Shown here one piece after another: positions 55,651 to 64,000 of a stretch of DNA of 64,000 bases. The DNA is from Erinaceus europaeus. Lineage: Eukaryota; Chordata; Mammalia; Eulipotyphla; Erinaceidae. The position numbers and the translations under genes were made by a program. Under the pieces are notes generated by a model. The model did not search any database. It was not told where the DNA came from and saw nothing but the letters and a program-made list of their open reading frames with translations. The stretch spans positions 66,055,353-66,119,352 of the forward strand of contig NC_080175.1 of assembly GCF_950295315.1 (NCBI RefSeq), read 5' to 3'. Positions within the stretch are counted from its first letter, which is position 1; each line of letters starts with the position of its first letter.

Positions 55651-56879
55651 TCTAAAAAGAACTATATGCCACCAAGCTAGAGAATCTGGAAGAAATGGAA
55701 CAATTCCTAGAAACCTATGCACTTCCAAAACTGAACCAAGAAGAACTACAAAATCTAAATGCACCAATCACAGACAAAGAAACTGAAACCGTTATTAAGA
55801 ATCTCCCTAACAACAAAAGTCCTGGACCAGATGGCTTCACAAACGAATTCTACAAAACTTTCAGGAAACAGTTAATACCCATACTTCTTAAGCTATTCCA
55901 TAAGACTGAAGAAACAGGAATACTCCCTTCCACCTTTTATGAAGCCAACATCACCCTGATACCAAAAGCTGATAGGGACAGAACAAAAAAGGAAAACTAC
56001 AGACCAATATCTCTGATGAACATAGATACCAAAATATTAAACAAGATCTTGGCCAACCGGATACAGCCACACATCAAAAAGATTGTTCATCATGACCAAG
56101 TGGGATTCATCCCAGGAATGGAAGGCTGGTTCAACATCCGTAAGTCAATCAATGTCATTCACCACATCAATAAAAGCAAAGCCAAAAACCACATGATTAT
56201 CTCAATAGATGCAGAGAAAGCCTTTGACAAAATCCAACACCCATTCATGCTCAAAACTCTACAAAAAATGGGAATAGATGGGAAATTCCTCAAGATAGTG
56301 GAGTCTATATATAGCAAACCTACAGCCAACATCATACTCAATGGAGAGAAGCTGAAAGCATTCCCCCTCAGATCGGGGACTAGACAGGGCTGTCCACTGT
56401 CACCGTTACTCTTCAACATAGTATTGGAAGTTCTTGCCATAGCAATCAGGCAAGAGAAAGAAATCAAAGGGATACAGATTGGAAGGGAAGAAGTCAAGCT
56501 CTCACTATTTGCAGATGATATGATAGTATACATAGAAAGACCTAAAGAATCCAGTAGAAAATTACTGGAAGTTATTAGGCAATATAGCAAGGTATCAGGC
56601 TACAAAATCAATGTACAAAAATCAGTGGCATTTCTTTATGCAAACACTAAATCTGAAGAAGAAGACATCCAGAAATCACTCCCATTTACTGTTTCAGCAA
56701 AATCAATCAAATACCTAGGAATAAAGTTTACCAAAGAAGTGAAAGACTTGTATACTGAAAACTATGAGTCACTACTCAAGGAGATAGAAAATGATACCAA
56801 GAAATGGAAAGATATCCCATGCTCATGGATTGGAAGAATAAATATCATCAGAATGAATATTCTCCCCAGAGAAAGATAA
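55651..56879 (+). pseudogene. L1 ORF2 reverse-transcriptase domain, open for about 400 codons
   Basis: The frame is open from the 5' junction (the first ATG, at 55,695, is internal to ORF2 and not a true start) to 56,879. Motifs in order: [91 protein letters not shown] (first catalytic Asp); [32 protein letters not shown] (catalytic Asp pair); [27 protein letters not shown]. It lacks the endonuclease, the thumb beyond NILP and the Cys-rich C terminus, so no active L1 protein is expected. The lack of stops shows recent insertion. Confidence 0.93.
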
Positions 56880-57869
56880 AGATGAGTATGGGATGATCCC
56901 ACTCATCAACAGAAGCTGACTAAGAAGATCTGAAAGGGAAACTAAAAGCAGGACCTGATCAAATTACAGCAGGAACCTCACATCTTCACTATAGATCTCC
57001 TACTTCCCCCAGTCCTGGAACCCTTGGATAGGGCCCACTTTCCCGTATGCATCTCCCAATCCAAACCAAATAATATTGCATCCGCCGATCACAACCTAAC
57101 CAAAGCAACAATTGCCACCTCAACATGCTTCACCTCAGGCTGTATCCAGAGACTTCACATGTGGAATGACAACCCTTCAGCTTCATTACTCGGGTGAGAC
57201 CTTTCCTTTTATAGTACACTCTAATTTCATCTCAGGTAGTTCACTTTCTAACAAAGTCCCATAACCTAGATATACACCAGTTTCTGTGAGAGAGAGCTTA
57301 TGTGCACACGTATCCATAAACTACTGCAAAATATATACCTGAAAGCAGAAGTACACTAGAGTTTGCAGTGAGTACCTCCCTAACACTTCCTCTCCACTAT
57401 TCCAAGCTCGGGATCCATGATTGCTCAACAAATTGTTTGGCTTCATATGTTAACTCTCTTTTCAATCACCAGGTTCCAGATGCCACCAGGATGCTGGCTA
57501 GGCTTCCCTGGATTGAAGACCCCACCAATGTGTCCTGGAGCTCAGCTTCCCCAGAGACACACCTTACTAGGGAAAGAGAGAGGCAGGCTGGGAGTATGGA
57601 CCGACCAGTCAACGCCCATGTTCAGCGGGGAAGCAATTACAGAAGCCAGACCTTCTACCTTCTGCAACCCTCAACGACCCTGGGTCCATGCTCCCAGAGG
57701 GATAGAGAATGGGAAAGCTATCAGGGGAGGGGGTGGGTTATGGGGATTGGGTGGTGGGAATTGTGTGGAGTTGTACCCCTCCTACCTTATGTTTTTGTTC
57801 ATTAATCCTTTCTTAAATAAAAAATTTAAAAAAAAAACATAAAAAGAAATAGATTTAAAAAAAAAAAGA
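55651..57869 (+). mobile_element. Young L1 insertion from a spliced RNA, 2.2 kb
   Basis: Perfect 14-bp duplication aagaaatgtgtagt at 55,637-55,650 and 57,870-57,883. Contents: reverse-transcriptase part of ORF2 (55,660-56,870); a junction at about 56,871 into the last codons of ORF2; then at 56,965/56,966 a junction aaatt|acagcagg that removes exactly the interval gtaagt...cctaag present in the 26.6-kb copy (27,965-28,382, 418 bp); then type A-short 3' UTR and an A-rich tail. It is 5'-truncated within ORF2. Confidence 0.93.
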
Positions 57870-58010
57870 AAGAAATGTGTAGTAAGGGCTGTAAAACAAA
57901 GAAATATGACCAATCACTACAATCCAAAGGTAAAAACATAGATCAAAGGATGTTGAAAGATTAAGAGGGAAAGAGGACTTAAAGGAAAATTATTCCTTTA
58001 CAATATCTTC

Positions 58011-58223
58011 TTTTAATTTTGAATTTCTTATTTATTATTGGATAGAGACAGAGTGGAATTGAGAGGAGAGGGGGATAGAGATGGAAAACACAGAGAAAGG
58101 CCTACAGCCCTGCTTCACCACTTGTGAAGCTTTCCTCCTGCAAGTGAAGACCAGGGGCTTGAACCTGGGTCCTTGTGCACTGTAATGTGTGTGCTTAACT
58201 AGATGTACCACCATCTGGCCCCC
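58011..58223 (-). mobile_element. SINE family 2, complete, minus strand
   Basis: Tail ttaattttgaatttcttatt, body cttcaccacttgtgaagctt, head taccaccatctggcccc. Repeats tacaatatcttc (57,999-58,010) and tacagtatcttc (58,224-58,235) differ at one base. Confidence 0.9.
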
Positions 58224-58235
58224 TACAGTATCTTC

Positions 58236-59058
58236 ATCTTGTGTAATGAAGCATGGTTTTGATATAACAAGGCACAAAGGGATATAGTGATATCTAATGT
58301 AGAAATCAAAAGTGATGATAAAACTATACTGAGAAGAGAAGAAAGAATAACTGTATGGTGTCAAAGAGCTAAAATACCCAGTTCTGATTAAATTAGTGAT
58401 AGTAAGGTAAACATATCATTCATCAATGTGGTCTGCACACAGTGGAAGCATGTTGGTACCTTGATGGTAGGTGTGATGTGATAGAATAATTTAAAGCGAG
58501 GTGAACTTTTACCCCTAAAATATTTATAGTATCTTAAACTTGCATAACCCAGTATAAAAGTTCATTGTCTAATATTAATAGTAAGTTCAGGTACATAAAG
58601 CAAAACCATTTTATTGAAGGAACATTACTTATAATATCTGTAATTTTCAGATGAGCATCATTGACTACATGTGCCTATACTAAGTTCACCACTAAAAGTT
58701 TGATTCTATCCATATAAATAGCCCCTTTCACCCAATGTTCCCAGCTCACTCTTCCCTTCCCTTTTGATAACTACTAGTAGATTTATAGTCTAAATGCCTG
58801 CTTTTGTTGTGAGCTTGGTGGCTACTAGTACATAATTGGAGGTAGAGAGTCTGGAATTGTCTGAACACAGTGAAACATTGAAATCCTGAAAATAAGACCT
58901 GGACTTTTATTGTGCCCATGAATATGACTAAGTGAAGAGCTATACCAGGTATGTTCTCTATGGAAAACTGTAGATGATGGCTCTCAAACTATCAACTGTG
59001 TTATGAAATGTATGAACAATTAAAAATTGTGTATGGAAATGTATGAACAATTAAAAAT
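58236..59058. other. Single-copy DNA ending in a short tandem duplication
   Basis: No gene recognised. gaaatgtatgaacaattaaa starts at 59,005 and again at 59,036 (31-bp period, 23 bases exact) just before the L1 3' UTR. Confidence 0.55.
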
Positions 59059-59169
59059 GAATGGGAGACACACAAAGACCCTTAATTTTATCTGCTGTAT
59101 TCCTAACTTTCAGTTCCTGTTTAAACAATTTGTCCTTCTTTGTATCTTACCGTCTTTCAGCAACAAAGT

Positions 59170-59468
59170 CAGCTGAGGTAAAGAACAAACACCTCATCAC
59201 AGACCCCTGCAAGCATCAACCCGGCTTTGACCTAGCAGGTTATGATTGGGCCCTCCTCAATCGTTATCCAACAGGCCATGGCCGGTGCGCCACTATGTTC
59301 CACCGCTGGGGGGCCAGAGACGACTCGAACTGCCCCTGCTGCTACAGACAGACTATGACCCACATAGTCAACGACTGCCACCTCTCCAGATTCAAAGGAG
59401 GTCTCGAAACTTTACATCAGGCTCAACCTGACGCTGTTGACTGGCTACGGAAGAAGGGCAAACGCTAG
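59170..59468 (+). CDS. C-terminal fragment of a LINE-like polyprotein with a Cys/His knuckle
   Basis: About 99 codons, open throughout and in frame with about 36 upstream codons from the host L1 UTR that are not part of it. The sequence shows a GFDLAGYDWALLNRY-like segment, TGHGRCATMFHRWGARDD, then a knuckle C-P-C-C...THIVNDC with an H-x4-C end, then LHQAQPDAVDWLRKKGKR and the stop. The pattern W-x2-LNR-x2-TG-x-GRC...H-x-WG...C...QTM-HIV-x-C recalls the C termini of several non-L1 LINE reverse-transcriptase proteins and zf-RVT-like knuckles. That assignment comes from memory. No reverse-transcriptase core is present, so it is only a tail piece. Absence of any stop and retention of CpGs suggest a recent arrival. 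A host gene with an exapted domain is the alternative. Confidence 0.6.
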
Positions 59469-59475
59469 AAGAAGA
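59170..59475 (+). mobile_element. Non-L1 LINE-like 3'-end fragment with GAA tail
   Basis: 306 bp between copies of agcaacaaagt (59,159-59,169 and 59,476-59,486). Richer in G+C and CpG (about a dozen CG dinucleotides) than its host L1. It carries one open frame that ends at a TAG (59,466-59,468) merging into a tagaagaagaa tail. A trinucleotide tail right after the stop codon differs from L1, SINE or mRNA insertions, which end in poly(A), and fits LINE clades with microsatellite ends. The clade is not established. Confidence 0.8.
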
Positions 59476-59696
59476 AGCAACAAAGTTGAAGATAATACTA
59501 TGATTCCATCCTGACTTACGTGGACAAATGAACTCATCAATGCATCTTGGAACCTCACCTCTCCAGAGCCCTATCCCACTAGGGAAAGATAGACACAGAC
59601 TAGAGGTATGGATCCATTTGCCAACATCCATGTCCAGCAGAGAAACAATTATAGAAGCCAGACCTTCTACGTTTTGCACCCCATAAAGAATTTTGG

Positions 59697-60042
59697 TGAG
59701 GGGCCTGAGGTAGTGCTGCAGGTTAAGGGCACATGGCTCAAAGCACAAGGACCAGAGTAAGGATCCCAGTTCAAGCTCCTGGCCCCCCACCTGCGGGGAC
59801 GGGGACGGGGGCGGGGGGGGGGGGGGGGAGTTGCTTCACAGCCAGTGAAGCAGGTCTACAGGTGTCTATCTTTCCTCCTCTCTGTCTTCCCCTCCTCTCT
59901 CAATTTCTCTCTGTCCTATCCAACCACAACGACAACAATAATAATAACAACATCAACGATGAACAACAAAAGGGGAAAAGATAGCCTCCAGGAGCAGTGG
60001 ATCTGCAGTGCAGGCACCAAGCTCCAGTGGAACCCTGGAGAC

Positions 60043-60073
<31 letters not shown>

Positions 60074-60089
60074 ATATAATTTTTTGAAA
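59697..60089 (+). mobile_element. SINE family 1 with G-rich expansion and second 3' module
   Basis: Duplication aaagaattttgg at 59,685-59,696 and 60,090-60,101. The body has a ggggacggggac expansion and a G-run (59,797-59,829) in place of the usual cacctgcagggg. After the normal (CAA)n-like part it carries a module, aggagcagtggatctgcagt to ctggagactaaataaataaa, also seen at 1,415-1,480. Confidence 0.88.
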
Positions 60090-60639
60090 AAAGAATTTTG
60101 GTCCATACTCCCAGAGGGATAAAGAATAGGAAAGCTGTTCCAGGAAGTATGGTTTATGGAGTAGCTGCAATCAGACCTTCGCTCTCCCCGATACAATTAT
60201 TGTACACAACAAGAGATTAAACTGGACATATAATCTAAAGATGAAAAGATACACAGCCTCAGGTAGGTGCCAGCACGCGGTTGGGGAGTGGGTCAGAAGA
60301 TTGGTGGGATGAAACGAGAGCTCTGGGCGGACTGAGCTCAGCACCTACCTGCGCCATCTTGGGCAGTAACACAGTTATCAGACTCCATAGAAGAAAAGAA
60401 ATTGGAGCTTAAAACCTCTCAATCTTTGACTCAGGGTTTTCATTTTTATTATTATTATTATTATTTTGTGAGAGTTCGCTTTTGTTTTTTCTCAGTCTGA
60501 GTTTAAGACAAAGACAAAACTCAGCCCACAAGAGAGCCCAAAACACTCCTCCCCACCACCCACCACTGCAGCTTCAAATATGTTGAAAGCAAAGACCACA
60601 ACAGCACCATCTGCTGACCAACAATAACCAACACCACAC

Positions 60640-61491
60640 ATGCGAAAGCAAAGAGGTAGAAAGTTAAATATGCCACTTCAGAGAAGCAAATTAGACGAAA
60701 TCCAAGAAATTCCAGATGCAGAGGGTCTATCAGAGACAAACTATAGAAAGCTTATGAAAACTCTACAAGAATATAAGCAAGAGTTGAAAGAGCATTTTAC
60801 TTTAGAATTTGATAAGCTACAAAGCATGAAAGAAGAACTCAAAGCAAAGATCACTAAGCAGTTAAGCAGCACGGAGGAAAAATTTCAAACAGAACTGCAA
60901 GGACTGAAGGACACCTTTAGTGCAGTTCAATCTCAGATAGAAAGCTTAAGAAATAGATTCACACATGCAGGAGAAATAATTCCCAATCTAGAATACACAA
61001 TTAGCCCACCCTTTTAATTCAAAGGTGAGGGAGAGGAAAGGTTTAGAAATAATGAAGCTACTCTCTGTGAAATTTCAGACTCCATAAAAAGGTCCAATAT
61101 ACAAGTTATAGGGTTACCTGAGGAAGTAGACCAGGTTAAAGGTCCAGAGGTATTTTTCAGAGAAATGTTAGATAAAAAATCCCCTCACCTAGGCAATCCT
61201 CAGAAAGCAGACACATCACTCAGGTTCACAAATCCAAAACGACCAACACCAAGACACATTATTATAAAATTATCAAAACTTATCAATGACAAGGGGAAAT
61301 TTTTTCAGGCTGCTAGGGAAAGGAAAGAAGTTACATACAAAGGGAGAAATACCAGACTCTCATCAGATTTTTCTTCACAAACCCTAGAGGCAAGAAGAGA
61401 GTGGAATGACATATTCAAGGCACTAAAGGAGAGTGAATTTCAGTCACTAATTTTGTATCCTGCAAAATTATCCATCAAGTATGAAGAATAA
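60640..61491 (+). pseudogene. L1 ORF1, complete length with one in-frame stop
   Basis: Frame starting MRKQRGRKLNMPLQRSKLDE, about 283 codons. It is interrupted only by a TAA at 61,015-61,017 and open again in the same frame to 61,491. The N-terminal half is a coiled coil (ELKAKITKQLSSTEEKFQTE). The middle has SIKRSNIQVIGLPEEV, the RNA-recognition motif start, and RPTPRHIIIKLSKLINDKGK. The C-terminal domain has ARREWNDIFKALKESEFQSL and ILYPAKLSI. A second ATG at 60,670 could also start it; the first is kept because the frame is open and basic there. ORF1p forms RNA-binding trimers. The single stop makes the protein non-functional. Confidence 0.87.
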
Positions 61492-61548
61492 ATAAAGGTA
61501 TTCCCAAGTTTCCAAAAACTAAAGGAATTTGCCACAATCAACCCCACC

Positions 61549-61589
61549 ATGGAGCTCAGTGGCGCAATCGGTTAGTGTACGGTACGTAT
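61549..61589 (+). pseudogene. Tailless insertion of a tRNA-Ile(UAU)-like 5' half
   Basis: 41 bp, including gctcagtggcgcaatcggtt and then agtgtacggtacgtat, between perfect copies of acaatcaaccccacc (61,534-61,548 and 61,590-61,604). The piece follows the 5' half of tRNA-Ile(UAU), D arm through anticodon loop, with changes at CpG sites and one lost base. It ends at the anticodon loop and has no poly(A). A perfect 15-bp duplication shows endonuclease-primed insertion. Too short for a functional tRNA. Confidence 0.8.
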
Positions 61590-61755
61590 ACAATCAACCC
61601 CACCCTACAAGAAATACTGACTGGAGTCTTACAGGAAAGCAGGAAGTAAAGGAACACATGTTCTCAGTGAGGTGAACAGCAGACTAGAAACAAAAACAAT
61701 AAAATAAGAAAGAACAACAGGCAAATCGGGGAGGGAATTAAAAGTCAAAGAAGAC

Positions 61756-61971
61756 ATAAGCGCAGGTGGCGCAAAGCACAAGGACCGGCATAAGGATCCC
61801 GGTTCGAACCCCGGCTCCCCACCTGCAGGGGAGTCGCTTCACAGGCGGTGAAGCAGGTCTGCAGGTGTCTATCTTTCTCTCCTCCTCTCTGTCTTCCCCT
61901 CCTCTCTCCATTTCTCTCTGTCCTATCCAACAATGACAACAACAATAATAACTACAACATTAAAAAAAAAA
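61756..61971 (+). mobile_element. SINE family 1, 5'-truncated
   Basis: Starts at ataagcgcaggtggcgcaaa, lacking the first 25 or so bases with the A box, and retains the B box ggttcgaaccccggctcc. Perfect duplication aaaagtcaaagaagac at 61,740-61,755 and 61,972-61,987. Low divergence indicates a young insertion. Confidence 0.92.
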
Positions 61972-62209
61972 AAAAGTCAAAGAAGACCTACCAAATGTTT
62001 GCTAATTAAGATCAACTTAAAAAAGACTTTTCTAGATACACAATGATAGTTATTAGTAACCATAAACCAAAACAGGGAACAGAGATTTACAGAAAACACA
62101 AGAGAAATCAGTGAGGAATTCACTACAGAAACTCATCCACACAATAGGTTAAATAGAAACAAATGGGCAAAGACTCAACAATTTAAAATAAACTCGAAAG
62201 AAAGTCAGA

Positions 62210-62870
62210 ATGGACATAAATCACCTGTATATATCAATAATCACCTTTAATGTGAATGGCCTAAACTCACCTGTAAAAAGACTCAGAGTAGCTAAATGGA
62301 ATAAAGAAGAGTATCCATCCATTATATGTCTTCAGGAAAAAAAGAAAAAGACAAACAGAAAAGACAAACAGAAACTGAATATAAAAGGTTGGAGCAAGAT
62401 TCTCCAAGCTAATAACTCACAAAAAAGGGCAGTGACAGCTATCCTATTCTCTGATAAAACAGACTTTCAGGCAAAGAAAGTAATCAAAGATAGAGAAGGA
62501 CATTACATGACGATTAAAGGATCAATCCAACAAGAAGATATAACCATCATTAATATATATGACTCCAACTTAGGAGCACCCAAATATATAAAACAAACAC
62601 TTACTAAATTCAAGAGAGACATTGATAGCAACACAGTAATAGTAAGAGATTTCAACACACCACTCACAGCAAGAGACAGAACATCTGGACAAAAAAAAAC
62701 AATAGAGAAATAGTGAACTTAAATGAAACCATAAATGAAGTGGATCTAATAGATATATACAGAACTTTCCATCCCAAAAGTAATGAATATATATTCTTCT
62801 CAAGTACACATGGAACATTTACAAGGATTGACCATAGGCTGGACCACAAAGACACAAAGACAGTCTAATT
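62210..62870 (+). pseudogene. L1 ORF2 endonuclease domain
   Basis: Starts MDINHLYISIITFNVNGLNS, the L1 apurinic-like endonuclease N terminus with the conserved Asn of FNVNGLNS. It continues IICLQE (metal-binding Glu), DITIINIYDSNLGAPKYIKQ, and VIVRDFNTPLTARDR, where the usual 'GDFN' has become RDFN. The frame is open for 167 codons to 62,713. After a frameshift in an A-run, sequence coding STHGTFTRIDHRLDHKDT (the C-terminal His motif) follows to about 62,865. This domain nicks target DNA to prime reverse transcription. The frameshift and GDFN change make it inactive. Confidence 0.88.
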
Positions 62871-63005
62871 TCCTGGAGACTAGACAATATGCTGCTGAAC
62901 AACAAATGGATCATTGAAGAAATCAAAAAAGAGGTTAAGCATTATCTCAATACCAATATAAATGAAGAAACCAGCTACCAGACCCTATGAGATGCAGCAA
63001 AAGCA

Positions 63006-64000
63006 GTGCTGAGAGGGAATTTCATAGCAATACATGCCCACATTAATAAGCAGGAGAAATCACTAGTAAACCATGTAACAACCCACCTCAAACAACTAAA
63101 AATGGAGCAACAAAAAGAACCAAAAGTCAGCAGGAGACAGGACATTGTCAAAATCAGAGCAGAAATCAATGAAATAGAAAACAAGAAGACCATTAGGAAG
63201 ATTAATGAAACCAAGAGCTGCTTCTTTGAAAGGATAAATAAAATAGATAAGCCTCCAGCTACACTCACCAAGAGCAAAGGAAAGAATGCTATGGTAAAAA
63301 TCACTCAAAAACAAAAGAGGAGATATTATAACAGATGAGGTAGAAACTGGTGAAACATTCCGTGACATTAACACTAAAGACATATTTGGAGACTTCACCC
63401 CATGGGCAAGGGAAACAAAAGCAAGACTGAACAAGTGGGACTATATCAAATTAAAAATCATCTGTATATCAAAAGAAAACTCCATAAAAATAAACAGAAA
63501 ACCCAGCAATGGGAGAACATATTCACACAACATACTTCAGACAAGCACTTGATATCAAATATCTATAAAGAACTCATTCAGCTCAAAAAAAAAAAAAAAG
63601 AAATAACAACCCAATAAAAAATAAAGTGGGCAGAGGACATGCATAGACAGTTCTCCAAAGAAGAGATACACATGGCACACAGGCATATGCAGAAATGCTC
63701 TAATTCACTCATCACCAGAGAAATGCAAATTAAAACCACATTGAGATATCACCTCACACCTGTAAGAATGGCCTTTATCAACAAAACAAGAGAAGATAAA
63801 TGTTGGAAAGGATGTGGAGAGAAAGGAACTCCAATATACTGCTGGTAGGAGTGCAAAATGGTACAACCATTATGGAGAACAGTATGGAAAATCCTTAAGC
63901 AAATTCAGATGGAAATACCTTACAACCCAGCAATTCCACTTCTAGGCATTTACCCAAAAGAGATAATATCACTAATTTGAAGGGATATATGCACCCCCAT
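63006..64000 (+). pseudogene. L1 ORF2 linker and C-terminal part, reverse transcriptase deleted
   Basis: 63,006-63,338 encodes the segment after the endonuclease (AKAVLRGNFIAIHAHINKQE, NEIENKKTIRKINETKSCFF). Between about 63,335 and 63,395 the sequence jumps over the whole reverse transcriptase to the C-terminal part: [50 protein letters not shown] (Cys knuckle), MEIPYNPAIPLLGIYPKE. Truncated by the window end. Confidence 0.85.

Larger units (their letters stand above)
59062..60128 (+). mobile_element. L1 3' UTR, type A-long, hosting two insertions
   Basis: Pieces 59,062-59,169, 59,476-59,696 and 60,090-60,128 join into one L1 3' UTR (atctgctgtattcctaactt; ctatgattccatcctgactt; gaagccagaccttctacgtt; catactcccagagggataaa). 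Hosts a LINE-like fragment and a SINE. Confidence 0.85.
60150..64000 (+). mobile_element. Older L1 lineage (type C), 5' UTR to ORF2 C terminus, runs off the window
   Basis: Order: 5' UTR (about 60,160-60,639, with an (ATT)n at 60,447-60,466), ORF1 (60,640-61,491), inter-ORF region with a tRNA-half insertion and a SINE, ORF2 endonuclease (62,210-62,870), linker (to about 63,330), a jump over the reverse transcriptase, and the ORF2 C terminus to 64,000. Protein differences from the other L1s here are large, so this is a distinct lineage. Confidence 0.87.

Noticed and set aside
61756..61971. tRNA gene suggested by ggttcgaacccc and ggtggcgcaaag
   Set aside because: These are the promoter boxes of a tRNA-derived SINE; no cloverleaf with anticodon and acceptor stems is present.

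Overview
This window looks like mammalian nuclear DNA, most probably from a hedgehog (Erinaceus or a close relative). The main evidence is four recurring tRNA-derived SINE families of the type I know from hedgehog DNA (for example the head gagtcgggcggtagcgcag with B box ggttcgaacccc), together with LINE-1 copies, ancient MaLR-like LTR remnants, (GT)n and (GAAA)n microsatellites and AT-rich single-copy spacers. The species call rests on recognition and was not searched. I find no host protein-coding gene and no functional RNA gene. Almost every longer open frame lies inside a retroelement.

Layout. 1-8.4 kb: sparse old repeats and SINEs. 8.7-19.3 kb: two minus-strand L1 copies that keep 5' UTR and ORF1 but lack most of ORF2; one is split by a solo LTR with a 6-bp duplication and the other by a 1.6-kb plus-strand L1. 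20-23.8 kb: a three-level nest, L1 3' UTR (+) containing L1 3' UTR (-) containing a degenerate provirus (-). 24-26 kb: mostly single copy. 26.6-32.3 kb: an L1 (+) and several L1 3' UTR fragments, including a 457-bp element made of an L1 5' leader joined to an L1 3' UTR. 33.2-40.1 kb: a long L1 (+) interrupted by two smaller L1 insertions and a polyadenylated sequence of unknown origin. 40.4-42.7 kb: more L1 tails. 42.7-53.4 kb: single-copy DNA with scattered SINEs. 53.4-60.1 kb: L1 3' UTR (-), an L1 (+) with a long open reverse-transcriptase frame, and an L1 3' UTR hosting a non-L1 LINE-like fragment. 60.2-64 kb: an older L1 lineage (+), running off the window, with a tRNA half and a SINE inside it.

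The most interesting theme is L1 RNA processing fixed in DNA. Two insertions have lost internal sequence at GT...AG boundaries when compared with unspliced L1 copies in the same window: 30,051-30,507 (5' UTR to 3' UTR, both ORFs gone) and 55,651-57,869 (a 418-bp interval of the 3' UTR). A third insertion (33,853-34,728) begins at the first base of the same downstream exon. Two further highlights are an insertion at 59,170-59,475 carrying an open, CpG-rich C-terminal fragment that resembles non-L1 LINE proteins and ends in a GAA tail, and a 41-bp tailless insertion of a tRNA-Ile(UAU)-like 5' half at 61,549-61,589 flanked by a perfect 15-bp duplication.

The elements interact mainly through L1 machinery. 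SINEs, the tRNA half, the 39.2-kb insertion and truncated L1s show target-site duplications of 10-16 bp as expected for L1 endonuclease-primed insertion, whereas the two LTR insertions carry 6-bp duplications typical of class II retroviral integrase.
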